Assembly (NCBI RefSeq): GCF_020552705.1
Contig: NZ_JAJBZG010000001.1
Coordinates: 62,001 to 126,000 of the forward strand
Direction: 5' to 3'
DNA: 64,000 nt
DNA from: Christiangramia sediminis
GTDB taxonomy: Bacteria; Bacteroidota; Bacteroidia; Flavobacteriales; Flavobacteriaceae
Each line of letters begins with the position of its first letter. The first letter of the stretch is position 1. Positions 17,401 to 27,897 of this stretch are shown here, piece by piece. Made by a program: the position numbers and the translations under genes. Below the pieces are notes generated by a model. The model did no database searches, was not told the origin of the DNA, and was given only the letters and a program-made list of their open reading frames with translations.

Positions 17401-17455
17401 TTCAGTATACACATTTTGACACGAGAGTGTCCCTCTGAGCAAAGCGAAGAGTCTT
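17401..17455. repeat. REP-like repeat unit, right of GIY-YIG gene
   Basis: TTCAGTATACACATTTTG followed by GTCCCTCTGAGCAAAGCGAAGAGTC, in the same orientation as 16975-17024. The two copies match in the ATACACATTTTG core and in the GAGC...GCGAAGAGTCT core, with a slightly longer linker here. Together they bracket the GIY-YIG gene. Confidence 0.65.
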
Positions 17456-17495
17456 ATCAGACCAATAATTTCAGAATTCTATATTGGGTAATAAA

Positions 17496-17563
17496 AAATA
17501 ACGGTCTAAAAAGTATATTTTCATCTGAATGATATTTTATTTTACTCTTTAGACCGTCTTTTT
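17496..17563 (-). terminator. Bidirectional terminator-like hairpin
   Basis: Perfect 10-base arms, ACGGTCTAAA (17501-17510) and TTTAGACCGT (17548-17557), with T-rich sequence after the stem on both strands. It ends the Hsp31/DJ-1 transcript arriving from the right. The loop is long (37 bases). Confidence 0.55.
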
Positions 17564-17583
17564 ATAAAATATTTATTCCGAAA

Positions 17584-18261
17584 TTATTTCAGCATTTCAT
17601 ATAATTTCTCGGCTACCAGGCCGGAAGAAGCCGGATTTTGTCCAGTGACAAGGTTTCCGTCCACCAGGGCATATTCTTCCCAGTCACCCGCTTTAGAGTA
17701 AATTCCGCCATTCTCCTTTAGCATATCTTCCACTAAAAAAGGAACCACCTCGGTTAACTCCACTGCTTTCTCTTCGGTATTAGTAAAACCGGTTACTTTT
17801 TTTCCTTTCACCAATGGCTCACCATCCTTGCCTTTTACATTTTTTAAAGCCGCAGGAGCATGGCAAACAAAACCTATTGGTTTCTTTGCAGCATTGAATG
17901 TTTCTATAAGGGTGATAGAGTCCTGATCTTTAGAGAGATCCCATAGTGGGCCGTGTCCTCCCGGATAGAATACTGCATCGTAATCTTTAGGGTGTATTTC
18001 AGAAAGGACTTTTGTAGTGTTAATTACCTTCTGTGCCGCCTCATCATTTTTAAAACGTTTCGTATCTTCAGTCTGCGCATCTTCAGTATCACTGCTTGGA
18101 TCTATAGGCGCTTTTCCTCCTTTAGGAGTGGCAACGGTAATATCTACCCCTTTATCTAATAATTTATAATAAGGATTGGCAAATTCTTCTATCCAAAAAC
18201 CTGTTTTGTTTCCTGTATCCCCCAATTCGTCGTGTGAAGTGAGTACAAATAATACTTTCAT
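17584..18261 (-). CDS. DJ-1/PfpI-family protein, Hsp31-like chaperone/glyoxalase
   Basis: Predicted cytoplasmic stress protein of the DJ-1 superfamily, Hsp31 branch: holding chaperone and glutathione-independent glyoxalase. In 225 residues the nucleophile is Cys133 followed by His134 in IGFVCHAPAAL, on the usual strand-turn elbow, with the conserved acidic residue in GFWIEEFANPYY (Glu25 or Glu26). AVFYPGGHGPLWDL is the substrate-pocket loop typical of Hsp31/YDR533C proteins. It is the second DJ-1 fold in the neighbourhood, after the KatE C-terminus. It stands alone, with a terminator-like hairpin downstream. Often annotated as a type 1 glutamine amidotransferase, an activity it is unlikely to have. 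Confidence 0.9.
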   Translation of the reverse strand: MKVLFVLTSHDELGDTGNKTGFWIEEFANPYYKLLDKGVDITVATPKGGKAPIDPSSDTEDAQTEDTKRFKNDEAAQKVINTTKVLSEIHPKDYDAVFYPGGHGPLWDLSKDQDSITLIETFNAAKKPIGFVCHAPAALKNVKGKDGEPLVKGKKVTGFTNTEEKAVELTEVVPFLVEDMLKENGGIYSKAGDWEEYALVDGNLVTGQNPASSGLVAEKLYEMLK

Positions 18262-18442
18262 AGCTTTCTTTTTTTTGATTATTACTGTTCCCGAAATTTT
18301 AAAAATTTCAGGATTTCTGTAAAAACCAAGTTAGCTATTTGTTGAGAGCATATGTGTTATAACAAAACTAAAGTTTAGATAAGAATAAGTTACCAGACCA
18401 TTTAATTTGAATAATTGGAGATTTGCTGAAGAGGTAATGAAC

Positions 18443-19288
18443 TTATTTTACTTCCTTTAAAATCAATACCGGTAATTTAGGATCAAAAGCGATCTCGCTA
18501 ACTACCGATTTGGAAAATAACCTGGAAAAGAAACCCTGTTTTCTTTGATATAAGGTTAGGAAATTACTATCCCTGCTTTCAATAAAAAGATGCACACCAG
18601 TTGCGGGGGTGGTCTGGGTTAAAATATGGAAGCTCTGAGGTACACCGGTTAAATGTTGTTCCAGTTCTTCCTTATTTTTTACCTGCTCTGGACTCAGTTT
18701 TTTATCTTCCGTATTAATGTATAACACGCGTACAGAGGCTCCCAGGCTTTTAGCAAGATCTATAAGCGCCAGTAATTCCTTTTGCTTAAAGGGAATTCTA
18801 AGATTGGTTGGAAATACGATCTCGGCATTATCCTGCGCTTTCCATTCAATAGTTTCTGGAATCACCAGAACCGGGCATTGCTCCACATCTTCAGTGATCT
18901 TTAAAATATCTTCGGAAGTATTAATATGAACCGAGTCACCCCGGGAACCTAAAATTATAAGATCAACCCCAAATTTATCGGCACTCTCCTGGATATTATC
19001 TACCAGGTTTCCCTGAAGAGAGATGGTTTCAAATTTATGATTAGGATTCTCTTTTCTAAAACTAAGTCCCTGCATGATCCTGGCCAGGCCTTTTTCTGAA
19101 ATTTCCTTGGCGTTATGCTGCTCATCATGATTTTTACCCAGGGGCATTTCACTTAAAAAACCCTGTGAATGATAAACGTTGATCACATAGAAGGTGCAGG
19201 AATATTTTTTATAAAGACCCATCGCAAAAATGAGGGCATTCCAGGAATGTTTAGAGAAATTTGTAGGGATCAGGATCTTCTTTTCCAT
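18443..19288 (-). CDS. Universal stress protein, tandem Usp domains
   Basis: Cytoplasmic stress protein of 281 residues with two Usp domains in tandem. The first (1-145) begins KKILIPTNFSKHSWNALIFA and ends with the nucleotide-binding type loop LIILGSRGDSVHIN plus QCPVLVIPE, so it may bind ATP. The second (about 150-281) keeps the fold pattern (AEIVFPTNLRIPFKQKEL, then LPVLILKEV) but lacks the GxxG loop and is probably structural. No operon partner. It sits with katE and Hsp31, matching a general stress theme. Confidence 0.9.
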   Translation of the reverse strand: MEKKILIPTNFSKHSWNALIFAMGLYKKYSCTFYVINVYHSQGFLSEMPLGKNHDEQHNAKEISEKGLARIMQGLSFRKENPNHKFETISLQGNLVDNIQESADKFGVDLIILGSRGDSVHINTSEDILKITEDVEQCPVLVIPETIEWKAQDNAEIVFPTNLRIPFKQKELLALIDLAKSLGASVRVLYINTEDKKLSPEQVKNKEELEQHLTGVPQSFHILTQTTPATGVHLFIESRDSNFLTLYQRKQGFFSRLFSKSVVSEIAFDPKLPVLILKEVK

Positions 19289-19623
19289 AGATATTCAATT
19301 GATTTTATAAATATACTAAAGAGAAGTTGTGATAAAAGCATTTGAGTTAAAACAATATTTTGAGAATAAGAGATCAAAAGCTTTAGTGTGGGATTATTAC
19401 TGAAAACTCATTAGTTAACTGAAAATAATGTATTTAGGTTAATACTTTAATGTATAGAGCTCTTTTTCTGCAAATTCTGGAATATAAATTGACGTAAATA
19501 TTACAAAGGAAAACAAAGGAGGTATGCATGAGAAAATAACATTTAAGAAAACTATTTGTTCAATTATTAATTTTTAATCATTGAATTAGCCCAACAAAAG
19601 TCCCGCAAATGACGGGGCTTTTT
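19289..19623. other. Intergenic region, no supported gene
   Basis: A+T-rich stretch between two leftward genes. It contains the RND operon terminator at its right end. A plus-strand run AAAGGAGGT (19515-19523) followed by a 17-codon frame is the only coding hint, and I do not count it as a gene. Confidence 0.4.
19590..19621 (-). terminator. RND efflux operon terminator, bidirectional
   Basis: A 9-base stem, AAAGTCCCG (19597-19605) and CGGGGCTTT (19613-19621) with one G-T pair and a 7-base loop. It begins 3 bases after the permease stop. The T run is longer on the plus strand. Confidence 0.65.
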
Positions 19624-22600
19624 TTATACCTGCTTTTTTTCTACCAGTTTCCCTTTTTTGAAATAAAGCCCTATATCTTCCGCGATCAAATAAAGACATG
19701 GAACAATTACCAGGATGATCGAAGTGGCGAAAACGATCCCAAAACCAAGGGAAATAGCCATGGGGATCAGGTAATAGGCCTGGCTTGAAGTTTCCAGAAT
19801 TATAGGAGTAAGCCCGCCAAAAGTGGTAAAGGTAGTAAGCATAATAGGTCTGAAACGCCTGATCCCCGCCTCATGAATTGCTTCATATATGCTCATATTC
19901 TTGCGCTTTTTGTTGGCATAATCTATCATAATAAGCGAATCGTTCACCACCACCCCGGAGAGTGCGATCACGCCCATTAAACTTACCAGGGAAAGATCAT
20001 ATCCCAGTAAAATATGGCCAATTACAGCGCCAACTGTTCCAAAAGGGATCGCGATCATCACTATAAGTGGCTGGGTATAACTGCTGAAAGCCATGGCAAG
20101 AAGTGTATAAATAAGAAGCATGGCCATGCCGAAACCACTCCATAGGGTCGCTGTAGATTCGCGCATATCTGCCTGGCTGCCTTCAAAACTCCAGGTGATT
20201 CCGGGAAAGTCGGCTCTTAGCTGGGGCAGGACTTCCTGTTCTATAGAAGCCAGCACCTGGGAGACCGTATTGGCAGGTTCTACATCCATACCCACGCTTA
20301 CCACCCTGCTGCCATCCCTGCGGTTTATGCTGGTAAAGGCTTCTTTCTGCTCCACACTTACTACATCCAGCAGAGGTACTTCCACACTATCCCGGGTTCT
20401 TATCAGAAAATTTTCAAGATTCTGAATATCACGGCGTTCTTCTAAAGGTAATTTTACCAGGACTTCAATCTCATTAATTCCTCTCAGTTGTCTCATAGCC
20501 AGCGCACCGTAAAAAGCATCTCTCACCTGTCGCCCCACTTCGTTCGAGGTAAGCCCCAGGTTTCTACCTTCCGGCAGTAACTTAAAATCGTACTGAATTT
20601 TCCCTTTATTGTAATTATCATTGACATCCCGGGTATTGTCAAAAGCTTCCACTCTTTGCATAAAAGCTTCGCTCGCCCGGCCCAGCACATCAATATCTGG
20701 ATGGCTAATATCCACACTTATCGCCTGCTGATAGCCTCCGGGGCCACGTTCAGCTTCAAAAGTGATTTGATCTACCCCTTCAATTTCTCCAATATTATCA
20801 CGCCACAAGGCGATAAGTTCACGTGCAGACATTTCGCGTTGATCTGGCGGTTTCATGACGATCTCCACATCAATAAAATTCTGACCCCGTACATTGGTTT
20901 TAATACCTTCCGCCACCTTATAAAGTTCATATTTTTCAAACATTTGGCGGGTAGATTCGGTGATCTCTTCAGCAACTTTAGAAGCCTGCAGGGGAGTGGT
21001 GCCCACCGGTAATCTTACACCGGCTTCAATCTCATCGGCCGCAACTTCTGGCATCATGATCATCCCCATGTGATCGCTATAACCATAACCGCCCACCACT
21101 AATAATAATGCGACTGCAGCACTAAGTGTAATATACCTGTATTCAAGACATTTATCAAGGATGGGACGGTAGTACTTATCGATCAATCTGTTGAAACCTT
21201 TAGCAAAAGATTCCTGCCAGGTCTCGAGTTTTAATACCCAGCCTTTTCTCTTTTTCCTGGATAGATGCCCCAGATGTGAGGGTAGAATAAAAAGGGCTTC
21301 CAGGAGTGAAACTGCTAAAATCAGGATCACCACCATGGGCAGCGGCCACCAGAATTTACCGGTTTCTCCGGGCATAAATAGTAGTGGAATAAAAGTAATT
21401 ATGGTAGTTATGATACTGAAAGTGACCGGTTTTGAAACATCTTTAGTTCCTTTAATCGCGGCATCTATATAACTATAGCCCTGCTGCCGGTATTCATATA
21501 CATTTTCTCCCACTACAATAGCATCATCTACCACAATTCCCAGTACAATAAGGAATCCGAACATGGAGATCATATTTAAACTTACTCCTAAAACGGGAAG
21601 CAGGATCATACCGCCAATAAAAGAGATGGCCATTCCCATCATAACCCAGAAAGCGAGCCGGTATTCCAGGAAAAGGGTAAGGATTACCAGTACTATTATG
21701 ATAGCAAGGATCCCATTTTCAGTAAGTAAGGAAAGACGTTCCCGGTAATCTTCAGCAGTATTGCTGTTAATTCGATATTGGATCCCTGGCGGTAGCTGAA
21801 AATCTGCCATGATCTCATCTACCTTTTCTGAAATTTCCAGTGGTGACTGTTCTCCTACCCGAAAAATACTAAGGTCTACCGCGGGTTGCTGATTGAACTT
21901 TCCATGAAAACCAGATTCTTCAAAACCATCGGTTACGGTGGCGATATCTGCCAGGCTAACTTTTGCTCCAGAAGGAGAAGAAAGGATGGTGATATTTCCA
22001 AATTCCTCAGCCCATTGCTTGCGTTCCTGCATACGCAGTAGTATTTCTCCAGATTCGGTTTCTACCGCTCCTGCGGGTACATCCTGGCTGGATTGCGCGA
22101 TAATATCGGCTACCTGCCCTAAAGTAAGGCCATATTTCCTTAAATTATTTCTGGAAATTTCTATGTGGGTAACATAGTCGGGGACATTTCCCAGTTCAAC
22201 CTGGGTGATCTGTTCATTACTAAGCAATCTGTTTCGCAGCCGTTCAGCAAGTTTTCTCAAGGTCCAGATATCAGAATCTCCATAAAGGCTTATTTCCAGA
22301 ACATCTCTTTGCCTTACCTGAAGATTTACCTGGGGCTCTTCAATATCATCGGGAAAAGTCCTGATCCTGTTCACTGCCTGATCAATTTCCTGATAGGTCT
22401 GCATTCTATTGACCCCTGTAATTAGTTCTATGGTCACATTTCCCGAACCTTCATTAGCCGTGGAAACGATCTCCTTGATCCCCTGGATGCCTCTCACGGC
22501 TTCTTCCACCGGTAAAAGAATTCCCTGCTCCACCTCGGCAGGAGCGGCCCCCGGATAGGTTACATTTACTTCTACATAGTCTAACTGGAATTCGGGGAAA

Positions 22601-22740
22601 ACTTCTTTTTGAATATTGAACATGGTCCAGATACCCCCACCAATTAAAAGCAACATCAGGAGATTTGCCGCAATAGAATTCCTGGCCATATATCCTATGA
22701 TACCTTCTTTACGCACATTATCTTCCTGATTGTTTTCCAT
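19624..22740 (-). CDS. RND efflux pump permease
   Basis: Proton-driven inner-membrane pump of the AcrB/MexB (HAE) type, expelling drugs or other hydrophobic compounds. At 1038 residues it has the full RND plan: a first span ([18 protein letters not shown]), a large periplasmic loop, spans 2-6, a second loop and spans 8-12. The proton-relay motif [12 protein letters not shown] in span 4 is present. [24 protein letters not shown] is typical of the family. It is the last gene of a three-gene operon, one base after the adaptor. The substrate cannot be deduced. Confidence 0.95.
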   Translation of the reverse strand: MENNQEDNVRKEGIIGYMARNSIAANLLMLLLIGGGIWTMFNIQKEVFPEFQLDYVEVNVTYPGAAPAEVEQGILLPVEEAVRGIQGIKEIVSTANEGSGNVTIELITGVNRMQTYQEIDQAVNRIRTFPDDIEEPQVNLQVRQRDVLEISLYGDSDIWTLRKLAERLRNRLLSNEQITQVELGNVPDYVTHIEISRNNLRKYGLTLGQVADIIAQSSQDVPAGAVETESGEILLRMQERKQWAEEFGNITILSSPSGAKVSLADIATVTDGFEESGFHGKFNQQPAVDLSIFRVGEQSPLEISEKVDEIMADFQLPPGIQYRINSNTAEDYRERLSLLTENGILAIIIVLVILTLFLEYRLAFWVMMGMAISFIGGMILLPVLGVSLNMISMFGFLIVLGIVVDDAIVVGENVYEYRQQGYSYIDAAIKGTKDVSKPVTFSIITTIITFIPLLFMPGETGKFWWPLPMVVILILAVSLLEALFILPSHLGHLSRKKRKGWVLKLETWQESFAKGFNRLIDKYYRPILDKCLEYRYITLSAAVALLLVVGGYGYSDHMGMIMMPEVAADEIEAGVRLPVGTTPLQASKVAEEITESTRQMFEKYELYKVAEGIKTNVRGQNFIDVEIVMKPPDQREMSARELIALWRDNIGEIEGVDQITFEAERGPGGYQQAISVDISHPDIDVLGRASEAFMQRVEAFDNTRDVNDNYNKGKIQYDFKLLPEGRNLGLTSNEVGRQVRDAFYGALAMRQLRGINEIEVLVKLPLEERRDIQNLENFLIRTRDSVEVPLLDVVSVEQKEAFTSINRRDGSRVVSVGMDVEPANTVSQVLASIEQEVLPQLRADFPGITWSFEGSQADMRESTATLWSGFGMAMLLIYTLLAMAFSSYTQPLIVMIAIPFGTVGAVIGHILLGYDLSLVSLMGVIALSGVVVNDSLIMIDYANKKRKNMSIYEAIHEAGIRRFRPIMLTTFTTFGGLTPIILETSSQAYYLIPMAISLGFGIVFATSIILVIVPCLYLIAEDIGLYFKKGKLVEKKQV

Positions 22741-22741
22741 T

Positions 22742-23944
22742 CTAGTCCTGCATTTGCATATTATCCTGTGCGGTATTGGTAGTATCTGCTCCCGTTCTCA
22801 ACTTAATCCCATTGGAAACTGTGCTCAGGTTGGTAGTGACCACTTTATCGCCTTCTTCCACCCCTTTAGTGATATAGGCATATTTAGAGTCGGTAAGCAG
22901 AATTTCGGCATTGCGAATGGAGAGCGCGCCATTATCCATCACCCAAACGGTTTGATTGCTTCTAATATGATCACGGTTAAGCCTAACTACATTGGCGATC
23001 CCTTTGGCCTGTACATGAGCTTCTACAAATGAGCCGATCATAAGTTCAGGTTTATCCTCATTGATATTTTGCGCCAGTGGATCGGGTACTCTTACTAAAA
23101 TTCTGGCAAGACGCGTCTGCCCGTCCAGAGCGCCAATTTGCTTGTATAAATATCCTTCCCGATAAGCATCTTTTCCCCAGGCAGTGGAATTCATGATCTT
23201 TACCGGCGATCCCATTTCTGAATCATTCCCCGGAAAGTATAACCACTTTAGTTTATTTACGGGTAGGGTAAGGGTAACCCAGTAGAATTTGGTACCCACG
23301 AGACGACCTAAATTATCTCCCGGGGCTACCTGGGATCCTTCAGTTACATTCTGACTTAAAATATGAGCATCGAAAGGAGCTTTTATAGTCGCCCGGTTTA
23401 AATTTAACTGAGCCTGGTCTACAGCGGCTTCAGCAGATTTCAGGTTGGCCTGAACCGAATTAAGCTGAGGTTTTCTCAGGACCAGGGATTTTTGCTGAGG
23501 AGAAAGTGAATCTATACCAAGTAATTCCAGGTCTTCTTCTGCCACTTCCTGTCTTCCCCGTTCCACATCCAGATCGGTTCTCGCCTGTTCCAGCTCACTT
23601 CTTCTAAGCTGTACCGTATTTCTGAAATCTGAAGGATCTATTTGCAACAGGATGTCTCCTTTTTTTACAAAACCACCCGGGGTAAAAGAAGGATCTCTTT
23701 TTATGATCTGCCCACCCACCAAAGGGCTCAGCATCACATCTTCTACGGGTTCAACCGTGCCCGTGGCGACGATCACCGGGTTAAAATCTCCTTTTTCTGC
23801 AGTTTCCACTTCAACCAGCATGGCCATTTGCTTCGTAGCTCCTTCGCTGCTGGCCGTAGGTTCGGTCAGGAAAATAAGTATGGTGATTACTGCTGCCACC
23901 AGTAATATTCCTCCACAAATAATAAGTATTTTCTTCTTTTTCAT
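22742..23944 (-). CDS. RND periplasmic adaptor (membrane fusion protein)
   Basis: Bridges the inner-membrane pump and the outer-membrane channel. The 400 residues begin with one membrane anchor ([21 protein letters not shown]). Then follow the barrel-sandwich lipoyl half ([33 protein letters not shown]), a coiled-coil hairpin ([20 protein letters not shown] ... [17 protein letters not shown]), the second lipoyl half ([11 protein letters not shown]) and beta-barrel and membrane-proximal domains. It lies between the channel and pump genes with single-base gaps on both sides. Confidence 0.94.
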   Translation of the reverse strand: MKKKKILIICGGILLVAAVITILIFLTEPTASSEGATKQMAMLVEVETAEKGDFNPVIVATGTVEPVEDVMLSPLVGGQIIKRDPSFTPGGFVKKGDILLQIDPSDFRNTVQLRRSELEQARTDLDVERGRQEVAEEDLELLGIDSLSPQQKSLVLRKPQLNSVQANLKSAEAAVDQAQLNLNRATIKAPFDAHILSQNVTEGSQVAPGDNLGRLVGTKFYWVTLTLPVNKLKWLYFPGNDSEMGSPVKIMNSTAWGKDAYREGYLYKQIGALDGQTRLARILVRVPDPLAQNINEDKPELMIGSFVEAHVQAKGIANVVRLNRDHIRSNQTVWVMDNGALSIRNAEILLTDSKYAYITKGVEEGDKVVTTNLSTVSNGIKLRTGADTTNTAQDNMQMQD

Positions 23945-23945
23945 A

Positions 23946-25298
23946 TTATTCTTCCAAATAGTTCAGGTCGCTTAGCTCTACAGCTCTTTCGGTTTCAAAA
24001 CTTCCGGCAAGAGCACGATAAAGAGAGATGCGTATTTCCAGTAATTGCTGCCTGGCATTTATCATGTCTCTTTGTAATTGTTGTTCCTGGTCTATAGACA
24101 GCAACACATCAAGGTAATCTGTAAGTCCGTTAAGAAATGACAATTTTAGCTGTTTATTAGTTTTAGCAGCAAGCTCCAGTTGCTTTTTGAGGCTGATGAT
24201 CCTTTCTTTCTGTTTTAATTCCCGTATAAGGGCATCTTCAACTTCCCTGAATGCGGTAAGCACAGTTTGCCCGTATTCATATAATCTCTGGTTCTTTAAG
24301 GCTTTAGTTCTGTCAACTTCAGCATTAAGTCTTCCGCCGTAAATAATAGGGCCAACGATGTTCCCGGCCAGGGTATAAGCCCAATCCTGAAACAATGAAT
24401 TGAAATCGTTAGACCTCGCCTGGGCGACTAAATTCAGGGAGATCCGGGGATATTTATTCCGAATTGCCTGGGCCATATCCCTATCTGCAGCCAGCACCAG
24501 GCTATAGGCTTGTTTAATATCGGGACGTCTTCGAGTGAGTTCCAGTGGTAGCCCGGTTTCAGGCAAATCTGGTAACTTAGGGAAATCGGCATCCGGGATC
24601 TCCAAATCATTTTGGGGTGGAAAACCGAGCAAGACCGCTAATTGATTTTGCACGAGTTCTACATTGGTCTCAAATATGATTTTTTGATTTCTGGTACTTT
24701 CTACCAGCTGTTCCTGTCTAAGTATATCTACCGCTCTAATTTGTCCGCTGGTGTAGCGTGTTCTAAGAAGTTTAAGGATATTTTCATTGGTTTGCACCTG
24801 TTCTTCGATAAGCTGAAGCTCTTTTCTTGCAGAAACCAGTTGATACAGACTAAGGGCAGTTTCCGCAGAAATGGTCATAGCAGCAGCCTGATAATCAAAA
24901 TAAGTTGCCTGTGCTCTGAATTCTTCTGCTTCGATCCCGGTACGAATTCTCCCCCAAAGATCTATCTCATAGGATGCGGAAAGACCCACCTGGGAATTCT
25001 CCCCGCCAGCAAAGTCGGGTTGAGGTCGGCTAATTCCAGTTCGTGCTTCTGCCTGAATATCTGGAAATAAAAAGGACCGCTGACTTTTAACCGTGGCTAT
25101 GGAAGCCTGAAATTGTTCCCACGACCCTGCCAGTTCAAGATTCGCGGTAAGAGCGGTATCTACTAGTTGGTTAAGTACTGGATCATTAAAAGCGCGCCAC
25201 CATTTTTCAGGAATCATCTGTTGCCCGTTATTGCTGAAATTATCTGGTTCTGCTTCTACCGGAAGTTCAACTTCGTGTACTTTGGGAGCACAAGCCAT
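23946..25298 (-). CDS. Outer-membrane efflux channel lipoprotein, TolC/NodT type
   Basis: Outer-membrane exit duct of the RND pump. Two OEP domains are seen (GLSASYEIDLWGRIRTGIEAEE and LELTRRRPDIKQAYSLVLAADRD are NodT hallmarks). The first ATG in frame (25298) gives MAC, leaving the lipobox Cys at position 3 with no signal peptide. Reading upstream in the same frame gives KRLSVFLLIFLMAC, an excellent lipoprotein signal, but no ATG, GTG or TTG lies before the next stop. A non-standard start (for example CTG at 25325) or a sequence error is likely. First gene of the efflux operon. Confidence 0.9.
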   Translation of the reverse strand: MACAPKVHEVELPVEAEPDNFSNNGQQMIPEKWWRAFNDPVLNQLVDTALTANLELAGSWEQFQASIATVKSQRSFLFPDIQAEARTGISRPQPDFAGGENSQVGLSASYEIDLWGRIRTGIEAEEFRAQATYFDYQAAAMTISAETALSLYQLVSARKELQLIEEQVQTNENILKLLRTRYTSGQIRAVDILRQEQLVESTRNQKIIFETNVELVQNQLAVLLGFPPQNDLEIPDADFPKLPDLPETGLPLELTRRRPDIKQAYSLVLAADRDMAQAIRNKYPRISLNLVAQARSNDFNSLFQDWAYTLAGNIVGPIIYGGRLNAEVDRTKALKNQRLYEYGQTVLTAFREVEDALIRELKQKERIISLKKQLELAAKTNKQLKLSFLNGLTDYLDVLLSIDQEQQLQRDMINARQQLLEIRISLYRALAGSFETERAVELSDLNYLEE

Positions 25299-25325
25299 AA
25301 GAAAAATTAAAAGGAAAACTGACAG

Positions 25326-25808
25326 CCTTTTGAAAGCTGATTTTCCTGAAAAAGTTCCTATTTGGTCTGTTAGAGATTTTATGGCAGCAAAATTTTTATG
25401 GAGGAATGTTTTTTACTGAAAATTCAGGATCCATTTTATATTGATACACATATCCGGAAATATCAGATTTCCCCTAAGTTACAGAATTTTTTGCAAGACT
25501 TTTACTGGCAGGTTAAAGATGAATTTGATTTATTATTTAATTAACCGTGGTTTAGGGGAGGATCAAATTTTTGAGCGGAAATTTCAGAAGAACATATTGG
25601 AGGATCTTCAAAAAGTTAATTTCTATATATTTTCTGAACTTTCATTCAAAAATTGCCAGTTTCAGGTAAGAAAATTTTAGAATTAAAAGTTTTAAGAGTT
25701 TTTATTGCAGATAGCATAATTCTTCCGGTACGGCTTTAAATCGGTGTTTTTTAATGATTCAAAAAGCTTTAGTTTTACTCTTTTATTTTTAGAATTTTCA
25801 GAATTGAT
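25326..25808. other. Divergent intergenic region, no supported gene
   Basis: A+T-rich region between the efflux operon and serBA, holding the promoters of both. A 79-codon plus-strand frame at 25441 has low-complexity, lysine- and phenylalanine-rich content, with no domain or start signal, and is not accepted as a gene. Confidence 0.5.
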
Positions 25809-27701
25809 ATGGAGAATAAAAAGCATTTTGTGATTGATTTCGACAGTACATTTACCCAGGTGGAAGCACTGGATGTACTTGGTGAGATCTCTCTGGAGAA
25901 GCATCCCAGGAAAAAAGAAAAACTTCAGGAATTAAAGGATCTTACAGATCTGGCCATGGAAGGTAAACTTGCCTTTAGGGAGTCCCTGGAAAGAAGGCTG
26001 AATATTCTGGAAGCAAATAAAAGTGCCATTCCGGAACTGGTGGAAAGACTTCAGCAAAAGGTATCGGTTTCCTTTGTGAGAAATGAAGGCTTCTTTAAAG
26101 AACATAAGAATAATATCTATATTATTTCTAATGGGTTTAGAGAGTTTATTGTGCCAATTGTAAAGGAGCTGGGAGTGAAGGAAGAAAACGTGTATGCCAA
26201 CAGCTTTGATTTTGATGCTGATGGAAACATTACCGGGTTTGATCAGGACAATGTACTTTCTTCCAATAACGGCAAAGTGGAGCTTTTAAAAAAGATGGAT
26301 CTCAAAGGTGATGTGTATGTCATCGGCGACGGATATAACGATTATGAAATTAAAGCCGCCGGGCTTGCAAATAAATTCTACGCCTTTACTGAAAATATTG
26401 AGCGCGATAATGTTCTTGATAAAGCAGACCATATCACGCCAAGTCTTGACGAATTCCTATACCTTCATAAAATGAACAAAGCAATATCTTATCCTAAGAA
26501 CAGAATTAAAGTCTTACTCCTGGAGAATGTGCATGCAGATGCCGTGGCCATCATGAAAAATGAGGGTTATAATGTGACTACCATTTCCGGGGCTCTGGAT
26601 GAGGAGGAACTGGCGGAAAAGATCAAGGATGTTTCTGTACTGGGGATTCGATCCAAAACTAATCTTACGGAAAAGGTATTGGAGAATGCCAATAGACTTA
26701 TTGCCGTAGGCGCATTTTGTATAGGAACCAATCAGATAGATCTTGAGGCATGTCTTAAGAAAGGGGTAGCCGTTTTTAATGCTCCTTTCAGCAATACCAG
26801 GTCTGTGGTGGAACTCGCAATTGGAGAGATCATCCTTTTAATGAGAAATCTTCCCGACCGTATTGCTGAGATGCATAATGGTGAATGGAATAAATCTGCT
26901 AAGGGAAGCTATGAAATAAGAGGTAAAAAACTCGGGATCGTAGGTTATGGAAATATTGGTGCTCAACTCTCTGTGGTTGCTGAAGCTATTGGGTTTGATG
27001 TCTATTATTATGACCTGGTTGAAAAATTAGCCCTTGGAAATGCGACCAAATGTAATAGCCTTCAGGAGTTATTTGAAAAGGTTGATATCGTGAGCCTGCA
27101 TGTAGATGGCAGAAACGAGAATAAGAACATGATTGGTGACAGGGAATTCAGCTGGATGAAGGAAGGTTCAATTTTTCTAAATCTTGCCAGAGGCCAGGTA
27201 GTAGATGTGGACGCTCTTAGAAAACATATGGAGTCTGGAAGGATTATCGGGGCAGGAGTAGATGTATTTCCGAAAGAACCAAAGACCAATCAGGACGAAT
27301 TTGAATCGACACTAAGAGGCTTACCAAATTTGATACTCACACCGCATATTGGTGGAAGTACACAGGAAGCCCAGGAAAATATAGGAAATTTTGTTCCCGG
27401 GAAAATTATAAATTATATCAATACCGGTGGAACTACCAATTCGGTAAATTTCCCGAACCTGCAATTACCAATTCTGGAAAATGCCCACAGGCTTATACAT
27501 ATTCACCATAATAAACCGGGGATAATAGCACATATCAATAAGATCCTGGCGACACATGATATCAATATTGTGGGACAATATCTTAAGACCAATGAAACTA
27601 TTGGGTATGTGATCACAGATATAGATAAGGAGTATAATGCAGAAGTTATAAAGGAATTAAAAGGAATACAGGGGACTATAAGATTCAGGGTGCTTTACTA
27701 G
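25809..27701 (+). CDS. serA: Fused phosphoserine phosphatase / phosphoglycerate dehydrogenase
   Basis: Carries the first and last steps of serine synthesis in one 630-residue chain. Residues 1-215 are a HAD phosphatase of SerB type: DFDSTFTQVEAL with nucleophile Asp10 and Asp12, ISNGFREF, and GDGYNDYEIKAAG. Residues about 228-540 are the D-3-phosphoglycerate dehydrogenase: IRSKTNLTEKVL, GIVGYGNIGAQLSVVAEAIG (NAD-binding), LNLARGQVVD, and the catalytic His in LTPHIGGST. Residues about 555-630 are a C-terminal ACT domain (HHNKPGIIAHINKIL), which in other SerA proteins binds serine for feedback control. The fusion is known in Bacteroidetes. The transaminase SerC is not in the window. A terminator follows. 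Confidence 0.95.
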   Translation: MENKKHFVIDFDSTFTQVEALDVLGEISLEKHPRKKEKLQELKDLTDLAMEGKLAFRESLERRLNILEANKSAIPELVERLQQKVSVSFVRNEGFFKEHKNNIYIISNGFREFIVPIVKELGVKEENVYANSFDFDADGNITGFDQDNVLSSNNGKVELLKKMDLKGDVYVIGDGYNDYEIKAAGLANKFYAFTENIERDNVLDKADHITPSLDEFLYLHKMNKAISYPKNRIKVLLLENVHADAVAIMKNEGYNVTTISGALDEEELAEKIKDVSVLGIRSKTNLTEKVLENANRLIAVGAFCIGTNQIDLEACLKKGVAVFNAPFSNTRSVVELAIGEIILLMRNLPDRIAEMHNGEWNKSAKGSYEIRGKKLGIVGYGNIGAQLSVVAEAIGFDVYYYDLVEKLALGNATKCNSLQELFEKVDIVSLHVDGRNENKNMIGDREFSWMKEGSIFLNLARGQVVDVDALRKHMESGRIIGAGVDVFPKEPKTNQDEFESTLRGLPNLILTPHIGGSTQEAQENIGNFVPGKIINYINTGGTTNSVNFPNLQLPILENAHRLIHIHHNKPGIIAHINKILATHDINIVGQYLKTNETIGYVITDIDKEYNAEVIKELKGIQGTIRFRVLY

Positions 27702-27738
27702 TATTTTTTAATCCAGGTAGATTAAGCATAAAAATAGG

Positions 27739-27769
27739 AAAAGCCGCACTAAAATTAGTGTGGCTTTTT
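27739..27769 (+). terminator. serBA terminator
   Basis: A stem of AAAAGCCGCACTA and TAGTGTGGCTTTTT around a tiny loop, ending in a T run, 38 bases after the stop. Confidence 0.85.
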
Positions 27770-27897
27770 AATTGAAATCACGTTGAATTGTTTACCGAAT
27801 GATTCATTCAGCATCATTAATTCCTTAATTTAAAGTTCATAACATTTTGATATTAGTTTATTTAACCATGGGTAATGTAAAAAGAGCATACAGTTTA

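Noticed and set aside
19515-19577. A perfect Shine-Dalgarno-like AAAGGAGGT followed by an ATG and a 17-codon frame on the plus strand
   Set aside because: Flavobacteriia rarely use Shine-Dalgarno sequences, the ATG is immediately next to the motif, the frame has no recognisable product, and no promoter was found.
20120-22425. Several open frames opposite the RND permease and adaptor genes
   Set aside because: They are antisense to genes with secure domains and show no coding features of their own.
25441-25680. A 79-codon plus-strand frame in the divergent spacer before serBA
   Set aside because: Low-complexity composition typical of A+T-rich non-coding DNA, with no domain, signal or neighbour support.
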